A stretch of DNA of 5,934 bases from Kangiella sp. GTDB taxonomy: Bacteria; Pseudomonadota; Gammaproteobacteria; Enterobacterales; Kangiellaceae. The stretch covers positions 1-5,934 of the forward strand of contig JAPHRL010000149.1 in the NCBI GenBank assembly GCA_026195755.1. The letters are read 5' to 3'. Below the pieces are notes generated by a model that was not told the DNA's origin, did no database searches, and was given only the letters and a program-made list of their open reading frames with translations. This document shows, piece by piece, positions 1 to 4,930 of the stretch. Position 1 is the first letter of the stretch; each line of letters opens with the position of its first letter. The translations under genes were made by a program, and so were the position numbers.

Positions 1-151
1 TAAGCTCTTTTATCCAGCTCCCCATGAGGCTGCTCGCGACCGCTAGAAAGACAATATCCGCTCGTTCTATTTGCTGCTTTGATACGGGTGTCATATGCAC
101 CATTAGCTTTATACCGGTACCTACACACACCAAGCGCCCTTTCTTATTCAA
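1..151 (-). CDS. Second borosin-type (TP-methylase fold) SAM methyltransferase, N-terminal part, cut by window edge
   Basis: Fifty residues are readable before the window ends. The start is MNKKGRLVCVGTGIK (TTG read as Met). The VGTGI glycine-rich SAM loop, then HMT, then an IERADIVF helix and strand, are the opening of the tetrapyrrole-methylase fold used by borosin alpha-N-methyltransferases (OphMA, SonM). It is clearly paralogous to the complete enzyme at 1403-2212: both share KKG-x-LVCVGTGI, I-E-x-ADIVF and SWI-x-(D/E)L. It diverges after ADIVF, where LPDPVAE in the neighbour is replaced by AVASSLMG, so the usual Asp-Pro is absent. TTG at 149-151 is chosen because an in-frame stop lies eight codons upstream, no ATG or GTG falls between, and AGGGG sits 7 bases ahead. 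It follows the GNAT gene (166-681) by 14 bases and is probably co-transcribed with it. Catalytic residues lie outside the window, so activity cannot be judged. Family membership is fairly sure; substrate is unknown. Confidence 0.78.
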   Translation of the reverse strand, partial: MNKKGRLVCVGTGIKLMVHMTPVSKQQIERADIVFLAVASSLMGSWIKEL

Positions 152-158
152 TGCCCAT

Positions 159-163
159 CCCCT
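159..163 (-). promoter_or_regulatory. Shine-Dalgarno that decides the TTG start of the left-edge methyltransferase
   Basis: On the minus strand AGGGG lies 7 bases before TTG (149-151). It begins just 2 bases beyond the GNAT stop codon (166-168), an arrangement compatible with translational coupling of the two genes. The upstream ATG at 155-157 is in another frame and stops after four codons. Confidence 0.6.
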
Positions 164-165
164 AA

Positions 166-681
166 TTATTTTTTAGTCAATATCCAATAGCTATAATCAT
201 CATCATTTTTATAGTTCTTAAAACCAAAGCTAGTGACCATAGCTATACTGATTAAATTATTATGCTTTATTCGACCGTATAATTTGTCTATCCCTATCTT
301 TACTAAAATCTTATTAACCAATCCCTCAATGACTTCTTTAGCGATACCCTGATTTACACAATCTTTGCTCAAAATCACGCCTAATTCCCAGCCGTTCTCA
401 AATATTTTTCGTTGTGAAATCCCAATCAAACCAATCTTTGAATTATCACTCTTTCTAGTAATAACCCACAACAAACTTGAAGGTAAGGGCTGGTTTAAGC
501 TGGACAGTTCCTTATTAAAGCGCTCAATAGCTCCGCGTTGACTCAAAGGCTCCTCAATGCATCGCATTGTCATTGTGTCCGTCAATAGGGAAACAAAAAA
601 AGATTCATCAGAGGAAGATACAGTTCTCAAGGAAAAATGACAGGTCTTAAATAACATATTTTTGAGACTTTCACTTGTCAT
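166..681 (-). CDS. GNAT family N-acetyltransferase (RimJ/RimL-like), paired with the left-edge methyltransferase
   Basis: A 171-residue single-domain acetyltransferase predicted to move an acetyl group from acetyl-CoA to an amine; substrate unknown, cytosolic. Visible GNAT features are the FSLRTVSSSDESFF opening (about 16-29), strand WVITRKSDNSKIGLIGI (72-88), the WELGVIL strand (98-104), the pyrophosphate-binding turn VNQGIAKEV (109-117) and the C-terminal SFGFKNY element (151-157). The G-x-A turn is a slightly weak version of the (Q/R)xxGxG/A motif, as is common in the RimJ/RimL group. It aligns along its length with the GNAT at 2286-2822 (F-x-R...S-D...FF...L-T...M...I...P), so the two look like paralogues. 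No strong Shine-Dalgarno precedes the ATG; GTGG lies 6 bases upstream. A TATTAT box at 721-726 is a possible -10. The gene is AT-rich relative to ribA-pepB. A tailoring or self-immunity role in a borosin locus is inference. Confidence 0.85.
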   Translation of the reverse strand: MTSESLKNMLFKTCHFSLRTVSSSDESFFVSLLTDTMTMRCIEEPLSQRGAIERFNKELSSLNQPLPSSLLWVITRKSDNSKIGLIGISQRKIFENGWELGVILSKDCVNQGIAKEVIEGLVNKILVKIGIDKLYGRIKHNNLISIAMVTSFGFKNYKNDDDYSYWILTKK

Positions 682-747
682 ATTCAGCCACAGTATTTCC
701 TATGCCCCCAAACATGACTTGATAATACCCATCTAACGACTAAATAA

Positions 748-1113
748 CCACACTATTACGATACAAATCTGGCAATAAAAATTGGGCTTTGCGGAGTCAA
801 GACAACTGAATCTTATACAAAACAAGGCCACATTGGCGTCATGCTACCCAGTAAATATCATTCAAAAGGATACGGAACAGAAATTCTTGTTGCATTAAGT
901 AAGCATTGTTTCGAGTCTCTAGGCTATCACAAGCTTCTCGGTCCTCCTGCTTACAATAATAACAGCTCTATAAACATGCTACAGAAAGCGGGATATAAAC
1001 AGGAAGCGATTTTGAGGGATAATTGGATTCTCGAGGGGAACTACATCGACACGCCTTTGTATACATTACTAGAAAAAGACTTGGACAAAAGGAAGGCCTC
1101 TGAATGGCATTAA
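748..1113 (+). pseudogene. 5'-truncated GNAT acetyltransferase remnant
   Basis: The plus-strand frame is open from just after a stop at 745-747 to the stop at 1111-1113. From about 769 it reads as a RimJ/RimL-type GNAT: LAIKIGLCGVK (strands 2-3), HIGVMLPSKYHSKGYGTE (motif A with the SKGYGTE acetyl-CoA turn), then YNNNSSINMLQKAGYKQEAILRD, the typical N-x-x-S-x-x-x-x-x-K-x-G-F/Y segment near the family's C-terminus. The first ATG (841) comes only after the IGLCGV strands have begun, so a protein from there would have 90 residues and lack the N-terminal half of the fold. No usable start codon occurs between 748 and 841. It is therefore read as a decayed or truncated gene rather than a working short protein. 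It is convergent with the precursor gene (21 bases between their stops) and opposed to all its neighbours. Unlike the two intact GNATs here, it has the more typical GYGTE motif, so it may have come from elsewhere. Confidence 0.7.
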
Positions 1114-1125
1114 TTCACTCAGAGG
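1085..1125 (-). terminator. Possible weak terminator after the borosin precursor
   Basis: A 7-bp inverted repeat, CCTCTGA at 1097-1103 and TCAGAGG at 1119-1125, with a 15-base loop lies ten bases past the precursor stop. On the minus strand it is followed by the pyrimidine run CCTTCCTTTT. The long loop and interrupted U-tract make it a weak candidate. It overlaps the end of the convergent GNAT remnant, and no U-tract follows on the plus strand. Confidence 0.35.
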
Positions 1126-1134
1126 TAAAGGCTA

Positions 1135-1338
1135 CTAAGCGTCAGGGGTAAGCAGTAATAACTTATGATCCTGGCCGTTCGATGGTTCTAACAACAAAAG
1201 CTTAGAACAACTTTGTATTTCTTGCTCATTAGTAACGCCATAAAACTTAAGTACAGCTTCTGGGTTATCTTTATAAGCTCTTTTTAGCTCAGAATTAGTT
1301 GCTAAATCTGTCAACATTTTTACCATTTTATTATCCAT
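1135..1338 (-). CDS. Split-borosin precursor peptide (leader with borosin binding domain plus leucine-rich core)
   Basis: A 67-residue peptide and the presumed substrate of the methyltransferase encoded just upstream (1403-2212). Residues about 4-40 form a short helical leader containing LATNSELKRAYKDNPEAVL and YGVTNEQ. From memory this closely matches the borosin binding domain of Shewanella SonA (YKQNPEAV...GLTDEQ), which docks onto the methyltransferase in trans. The C-terminal 22 residues carry two KLLLL(E/T)P motifs (46-52 and 59-65) and end TPDA; this is the likely core, with Leu backbone amides as likely N-methylation sites. The ATG at 1336-1338 has a good Shine-Dalgarno (GAGAGG, 5-base spacing). 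A promoter sits in the 64-base gap behind the methyltransferase, so the peptide can be made in excess of its enzyme. No signal peptide is seen, and no protease or exporter gene is in the window. The leader identity is strong; the core limits and modified residues are inferred. Confidence 0.86.
   Translation of the reverse strand: MDNKMVKMLTDLATNSELKRAYKDNPEAVLKFYGVTNEQEIQSCSKLLLLEPSNGQDHKLLLLTPDA
1144..1203 (-). repeat. Duplicated KLLLL(E/T)P motif in the precursor C-terminus
   Basis: Residues 46-52 (KLLLLEP, 1183-1203) and 59-65 (KLLLLTP, 1144-1164) are near-identical and 13 residues apart. The leucine codons differ almost completely: CTT TTG TTG TTA in the first copy and TTA TTA CTG CTT in the second. 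Only the amino-acid sequence is conserved, not the DNA, so this is not a recent slippage duplication. It may mark two core segments or two methylation tracts. Confidence 0.75.
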
Positions 1339-1343
1339 GTCAT

Positions 1344-1349
1344 CCTCTC
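1344..1349 (-). promoter_or_regulatory. Strong Shine-Dalgarno of the precursor gene
   Basis: GAGAGG on the minus strand, 5 bases before the ATG at 1336-1338. It is the best-matched ribosome binding site among the left-half genes apart from those of the two methyltransferases, in keeping with high output of a small peptide. Confidence 0.6.
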
Positions 1350-1368
1350 ATTTTAATAACGAATGTTC

Positions 1369-1396
1369 ATATTACCCAGAATGAATAAGTTGTCAA
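1369..1396 (-). promoter_or_regulatory. Internal sigma70-type promoter for the borosin precursor
   Basis: In the gap between the methyltransferase stop and the precursor start, the minus strand has a perfect -35 TTGACA (1391-1396). A 16-base spacer ending in TGGG follows, then a -10-like TAATAT (1369-1374, 4 of 6 to consensus). Transcription would begin near 1362, leaving a leader of about 24 bases that contains the Shine-Dalgarno. An 11-base near-palindrome, AGTTGACAACT (1388-1398), covers the -35 box and could be an operator, though part of its symmetry comes from the box itself. Confidence 0.5.
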
Positions 1397-1402
1397 CTAA
1401 CA

Positions 1403-2212
1403 CTATGTCGTACTTTTGTAATCATCTACAGTTAAGCCAAACAACTTTAAACCTTCTTCATCAAGCTCCAATTTCTTCAAGGGTGGTACGACCATCGTGC
1501 TACTCATTTGTAGTTTCTTATCTGGTAACTCACTTAAAGGAAATCTTTCTATGCGAGCTTGTTGAGTAGGTAGAAATGGTGCCTCGTAAATGATCACTTC
1601 ATGTGACAATGGATACCAGCGACTCAAATATGACACTGTTTTTTCAAGGTTACTTTTAGAGGTAGCAAATGATTGTAGTGTCCATTCTCCTGCCAGCCCT
1701 ATCTGCCATAGAATTACATATGAATATAAATCCAAGGTATGTTTATAAAATAGAAACTGAGTTGTTTCAAACCCCTGACAACCACTAGCGCCAGGGTCTA
1801 TACCCAAGTCCGCGAATAAACAATCTTCAGCTGAGATCCCTGGCTCCATTGTCGCCTCATAACCCATAGCTCTCAGTCGCCTAATAGCCTCGTGTGGAGC
1901 CCAAGCAAATACTCCTGGGTGGCCGTAAAAAGCACCTACAACTTTTTTTCCCTGCTCAACTTCACTGACCAGAGCTGAAACCATATCTTTATATGTTTCT
2001 TTCCTTGATCTACTTTCCGAGTATAAACTCTGCAAACTCACAAAATTAGGATTTAAATCACTGATCCAACTTTCTGCAACTGGATCTGGTAGCACCCCAA
2101 ATACAATATCTGCCTCTTCAATATAGCTTTTCGCAATAATAGTAATCTGGCCGGCCAGCTGAATTCCAGTGCCAACACAAACTAACGATCCTTTTTTACT
2201 ATCCCCTCTCAT
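1403..2212 (-). CDS. Split-borosin peptide alpha-N-methyltransferase (SonM-like, SAM-dependent, TP-methylase fold)
   Basis: A 269-residue enzyme predicted to methylate backbone amide nitrogens of the precursor peptide with SAM; cytosolic, probably dimeric as in SonM and OphMA. Features in order, numbered from ATG at 2210-2212: SAM loop VGTGIQLAGQIT (13-24), IEEADIVFGVLPDP (32-45), R70-x3-Y74 in the SRKETYKDM helix (matching OphMA R72/Y76, the catalytic pair), FYGHPGVFAW (95-104), MEPGISAEDCLFADLGIDPG (122-141), LWQIGLAGEWT (168-178), RWYPLSHEVIIYEAP (198-212) and the PPLKKLE tail. Length and every block match SonM; it lacks the fused peptide of fungal borosin enzymes, hence a split system. 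The start is taken at 2212: AGGTGG is 5 bases before this ATG and overlaps the GTG three codons upstream (2219-2221), which would give 272 residues. It lies 73 bases after the GNAT stop and 64 bases before the precursor. A siroheme or cobalamin methylase is unlikely given the adjacent precursor. Confidence 0.9.
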   Translation of the reverse strand: MRGDSKKGSLVCVGTGIQLAGQITIIAKSYIEEADIVFGVLPDPVAESWISDLNPNFVSLQSLYSESRSRKETYKDMVSALVSEVEQGKKVVGAFYGHPGVFAWAPHEAIRRLRAMGYEATMEPGISAEDCLFADLGIDPGASGCQGFETTQFLFYKHTLDLYSYVILWQIGLAGEWTLQSFATSKSNLEKTVSYLSRWYPLSHEVIIYEAPFLPTQQARIERFPLSELPDKKLQMSSTMVVPPLKKLELDEEGLKLFGLTVDDYKSTT

Positions 2213-2217
2213 CTTTT

Positions 2218-2223
2218 CCACCT
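2218..2223 (-). promoter_or_regulatory. Shine-Dalgarno that favours the ATG start of the methyltransferase
   Basis: AGGTGG on the minus strand is spaced 5 bases from ATG (2210-2212). The alternative GTG (2219-2221) lies inside this motif, so it cannot use it and has no other good site upstream. Confidence 0.55.
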
Positions 2224-2285
2224 ATTTGTTTGATACCTCACACTAGTATCCAGCATGATTTACAGTTCATCTAACTAATTTAGAA

Positions 2286-2822
2286 TTAAGTATTGACTGG
2301 TTTTAACTCATTCTTTCTTGTTTTGTGGTGACTGCTTTCTAAATGCCAAATTTGGTCACCACCCCTTTTTTCACCAGAATACTTAAACCCCAATTTTTTT
2401 ACACACTTAATACAAGGCATATTATTAGTTGGAATTGTTCCAGATATTCTTTCTATTGGATATTCTTCAAAAACTTTTGATAAAAGAGCTGACATGACTC
2501 TTGCTCCATAACCTCGTCCCAAACTTGTTGAGGAAAGAACAGATCCAATATCCCATACTCCATCTATTTTAGTTAAACCTACTAGTCCAAGTTGAACATC
2601 ATCATTTACTACAACCCATACAAATCTATTTCTGTCATTACTCGTCTGCTTTGTAATTTTATCTTCAAATAATAACTCTGCTTCTTCTTCCGTAAAAGGA
2701 GCGCATATATACTTCATAACCTCATTATTGGTATACAAGTCTATAAAAAAAAGTTTATCTGACTTATTAAGCAATCGATACTTGAATCCGTCCCTTTCAA
2801 AGCTACACAATGACTCAAACAT
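2286..2822 (-). CDS. GNAT family N-acetyltransferase (RimJ/RimL-like), first gene of the borosin operon
   Basis: A 178-residue acetyl-CoA-dependent acetyltransferase; substrate unknown. GNAT elements are FKYRLLNKSDKLFFIDLY (13-30, strand 1 and helix 1), FVWVVVNDDVQLGLVGL (67-83), VWDIGSVLSSTSLGRGYGARV (89-109, containing strand 4 and the acetyl-CoA loop GRGYGA) and NNMPCIKCVKKLGFKYSG (133-150, the Asn...LGF region). The last 18 residues are a basic, probably disordered tail. It resembles the GNAT at 166-681 in layout and in the F-x-R...SD...FF...T...M...I pattern, which suggests that GNAT and methyltransferase were duplicated together. It is among the most AT-rich stretches of the window. No good Shine-Dalgarno precedes the ATG (GGT 7 bases upstream). 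Only about 37 bases separate it from the pepB terminator, so its promoter must be very compact or it relies on readthrough. It might N-acetylate the borosin product, the precursor or a toxic intermediate; this is inference from position only. Confidence 0.85.
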   Translation of the reverse strand: MFESLCSFERDGFKYRLLNKSDKLFFIDLYTNNEVMKYICAPFTEEEAELLFEDKITKQTSNDRNRFVWVVVNDDVQLGLVGLTKIDGVWDIGSVLSSTSLGRGYGARVMSALLSKVFEEYPIERISGTIPTNNMPCIKCVKKLGFKYSGEKRGGDQIWHLESSHHKTRKNELKPVNT

Positions 2823-2859
2823 ATAGGTAACCGTTTAAAGTTTTCCCAAAGCCTAGCAC

Positions 2860-2884
2860 AAAAAAGGGAGCCATTGGCTCCCTT
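2860..2884 (-). terminator. Rho-independent terminator of pepB
   Basis: Minus-strand stem AAGGGAGCC / GGCTCCCTT with the three-base loop AAT, running into six T residues (2860-2865). GC-rich stem, tight loop and U-run make it a convincing terminator. It marks the boundary between the housekeeping pepB unit and the accessory borosin region. Confidence 0.88.
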
Positions 2885-2913
2885 CAGCAAATAACCGCAA
2901 TAATAAGCGTTAA

Positions 2914-4182
2914 TTACTTCAACAACTTTCCAGCTATGGTTCTGAAGCCATGGCCAGTACCGCCCGCTGAAAAATAAGCAGTAGGGCTGTCGTTATAGGC
3001 TCCGGCAAGATCCACGTGAACCCAGCCTTTACCATCATTAGGTACGAAACGTGATAAGAAACCGGCGGCATTGCTGGCGCCACCTGGTCCACCACCTTTT
3101 ACAGCACGGCTATTAGCAGTATCAGCAAAGTTTGATGGGCATTTGGCCGCATGGAATGGTTCCAGTGGCAATGGCCAATGACGCTCGTTTTCGCTTTGCG
3201 CAACATTTAGGTAATCATTGCGCTCATCCTCATCCAGTGCAAAAACCGCATTATAATCTTCACCAACTGCGGTTACTGCGGCTCCGGTGAGCGTTGCGGC
3301 ATCAATAATTAATGGCGCGCCCGTTTGTCCGGCTAGCAATAGACCATCGGCTAATACCAAACGGCCTTCAGCATCGGTGTTATGAATTTCAACCGAGACG
3401 CCGTTTGGATATGAGATGATATCGCCTAGCTTGTAGGCATGCCCACTGATCAGGTTTTCCGCACAACACAGGTAGAGGTGAACCGGCTTGTCCAGGCCAC
3501 GCAGAATCGCTAACGCTAATCCCGCAGTCACGGTGGCGGCGCCTCCCATGTCGGCTTTCATGTGGACCATTCCAGCGCTTTGCTTAATGCTATAGCCACC
3601 GCTGTCAAAGGTGATGCCTTTGCCCACGAGTGCAGCTACTGGTGCCGAGCTATCGTTTTTAGGGTCAAACTCAAGCTTTAGAATAGCAGGTGGTCTGGTG
3701 CTGCCACGCCCCACTTCCCAGGTGCCGACATGGCCCTGTTTTTCCAAATCCTGGCCAGAAACAATCTGATAACGCACATTGTCCGGCGCCAAACTTTGGA
3801 TAAAGTCCGCAGCTTCTTGGGCTAACACTTGCGGCGCTAACACTTCTGGGGTTTCATTGACGATCGAACGCATCCAGCGACTGGCTTGAATGCGGGCTTC
3901 CAACTCTTTGTTGTCGTCATCAGATAATTCAGCAAAATCAATTTGCACATCAATTTTAGGATCGTAAGCACCCTGGAAAAAGGCCCATTGCTGCTCCAAC
4001 TCCCAATCTCTTTCAAGTGCAAAAAATGACAAACCCTGGCTAACTAATTTTCTGGCTGCCATTTGTACCAAATCAGCGCCTTCTGCATGAATAGTGACTG
4101 CATCTTCTTTATAGCTTAATAATGCACCTTCGCCCCATTGCGCAGGCGCGTTATCCTTCGATAACAAAACTTTTAATGTCAT
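2914..4182 (-). CDS. pepB: Peptidase B-like leucyl aminopeptidase (M17, two-metal)
   Basis: A 422-residue cytosolic exopeptidase removing N-terminal residues in peptide turnover. All M17 active-site residues are present with the spacing known from E. coli PepA: metal ligands K188 and D193 in GKGITFDSGGYSIK, catalytic K200, D211 in MKADMGGAATV, then D270, E272 and catalytic R274 in the family signature NTDAEGRLVLADG. The N-terminal regulatory domain (about 1-150) is short and begins MTLKVLLSKDNAPAQWGEGA. Total length and sequence resemble E. coli PepB (about 427 residues) more than the 500-residue PepA, which supports the pepB name. AAGGA at 4188-4192 lies 5 bases before the ATG. It follows ribA by 57 bases on the same strand with no clear terminator between, so the two may be co-transcribed; its own terminator follows. 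GC content is normal for the right half. Its closeness to a leucine-rich RiPP gene is probably coincidental. Confidence 0.93.
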   Translation of the reverse strand: MTLKVLLSKDNAPAQWGEGALLSYKEDAVTIHAEGADLVQMAARKLVSQGLSFFALERDWELEQQWAFFQGAYDPKIDVQIDFAELSDDDNKELEARIQASRWMRSIVNETPEVLAPQVLAQEAADFIQSLAPDNVRYQIVSGQDLEKQGHVGTWEVGRGSTRPPAILKLEFDPKNDSSAPVAALVGKGITFDSGGYSIKQSAGMVHMKADMGGAATVTAGLALAILRGLDKPVHLYLCCAENLISGHAYKLGDIISYPNGVSVEIHNTDAEGRLVLADGLLLAGQTGAPLIIDAATLTGAAVTAVGEDYNAVFALDEDERNDYLNVAQSENERHWPLPLEPFHAAKCPSNFADTANSRAVKGGGPGGASNAAGFLSRFVPNDGKGWVHVDLAGAYNDSPTAYFSAGGTGHGFRTIAGKLLK

Positions 4183-4239
4183 ACCAATCCTTATTAAATT
4201 ACGAGTTTGGGCTTTGTTTACCTTTGCAAATATCTAGCC

Positions 4240-4821
4240 CTAGAACAAATGCCCCAGTTTCGATTGCTTGGTCGACAGGTAAACTTCATTATGCGGGTTA
4301 TGGCCATATTTCAGTGGCACGCGCTCGACAACGTCAATTCCCGCATCGATCATTGAACTGACTTTACGCGGGTTATTGGTCATCAAACGAATTTTCTTAA
4401 TCCCCAACTGATCTAACGCATCGGAAGCAACTTTAAAGTCACGCTCATCGGCACCAAAGCCTAAGTGTTCGTTGGCCTGCACAGTATCCATTCCCTGATC
4501 TTGCAAAGAATAGGCGCGTATTTTATTGGTTAAGCCAATCCCGCGACCTTCTTGACGCAAATATAACAAAACGCCCGAGCCCTCTTCAGCTATCTTTTGC
4601 ATGGCAGCTTTCAGCTGAAAACCACAATCACACCGCAAGCTAAATAAAGCATCGCCAGTTAAACATTCCGAATGGATACGCGCCAACACAGGCTGTTTAC
4701 TGTTCCAATCGCCATAGGTTAAAGCTACATGCTCTTTGCCATCATCAGCCTCAAGCGCGTGAATCATGAAGTCGCCCCAAGGGGTGGGTAAGCGTGCGCT
4801 CAAGCTATCTTTATGCGTCAT
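4240..4821 (-). CDS. ribA: GTP cyclohydrolase II, first step of riboflavin synthesis
   Basis: A 193-residue stand-alone enzyme that opens the imidazole ring of GTP, releasing formate and pyrophosphate and yielding the pyrimidine precursor of riboflavin. E. coli RibA has 196 residues. Zinc ligands are C53, C64 and C66 in the HSECLTGDALFSLRCDCG block. The GTP-binding LRQEGRGIGL is at 88-97, Y104 is in KIRAYSLQ, D125 and R127 lie in FGADERDF (equivalent to E. coli D126/R128), and MTNNPRK follows. There is no fused RibB (DHBP synthase) domain. The ATG at 4819-4821 is the natural N-terminus, although its Shine-Dalgarno is weak. It is divergent from the exported DUF2059-like gene and upstream of pepB. 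No FMN riboswitch is recognisable in the 106-base leader region. Confidence 0.96.
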   Translation of the reverse strand: MTHKDSLSARLPTPWGDFMIHALEADDGKEHVALTYGDWNSKQPVLARIHSECLTGDALFSLRCDCGFQLKAAMQKIAEEGSGVLLYLRQEGRGIGLTNKIRAYSLQDQGMDTVQANEHLGFGADERDFKVASDALDQLGIKKIRLMTNNPRKVSSMIDAGIDVVERVPLKYGHNPHNEVYLSTKQSKLGHLF

Positions 4822-4927
4822 TAAACCGTTTTCCGGGGTATTTAATTAAATGAATACGTTATTTTACACCATGTTAAAAGCAGAAACAGCATGATAATAT
4901 CCAATGGCGACTATAATTTGAGGACAT
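4822..4927. promoter_or_regulatory. Divergent promoter region between ribA and the DUF2059-like gene
   Basis: AT-rich intergenic region that must hold promoters for both directions. Candidate -10 boxes are TAAAAT on the minus strand (4861-4866) for ribA, giving a leader of about 35 bases, and GATAAT on the plus strand (4893-4898) for the exported protein. Neither has a good -35, so both are tentative. Confidence 0.35.
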
Positions 4928-4930
4928 ATG

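Noticed and set aside
1363..1569. Plus-strand open frame of 68 codons across the precursor promoter and the end of the methyltransferase
   Set aside because: It is antisense to a well-supported enzyme, has no family resemblance and no Shine-Dalgarno; the protein reads as a frame shadow.
1403..2212. Reading the methyltransferase as a siroheme, cobalamin or diphthine TP-methylase
   Set aside because: The sequence follows SonM block by block, including the R-x3-Y pair, no cobalamin or siroheme genes are nearby, and a borosin-type precursor is adjacent.
2245..2263. Small inverted repeat around GATAC / GTATC in the gap between the first GNAT and the methyltransferase
   Set aside because: Only a few base pairs with a long loop and no T-run; likely chance in AT-rich DNA.
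2834..2861. Promoter-like TTGTGC (2856-2861), 16-base spacer, TTTAAA (2834-2839) before the first GNAT
   Set aside because: Both boxes are weak, the -35 overlaps the pepB terminator U-run, and the start would leave almost no leader. The real promoter of this operon remains unidentified.
3837..4361. Two further open frames, minus 3837-4022 and plus 4122-4361
   Set aside because: They lie in other frames of pepB and ribA, have no recognisable domain, and the conserved proteins fully explain this DNA.
4912..4917. Perfect TATAAT before the DUF2059-like gene
   Set aside because: Transcription would begin at about the end of the Shine-Dalgarno, leaving a leader too short to use it, and no -35 is correctly placed.
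4822..4927. FMN riboswitch ahead of ribA
   Set aside because: The 106-base region is shared with a divergent gene, is too short for leader plus aptamer plus promoter, and shows no recognisable conserved FMN aptamer core.
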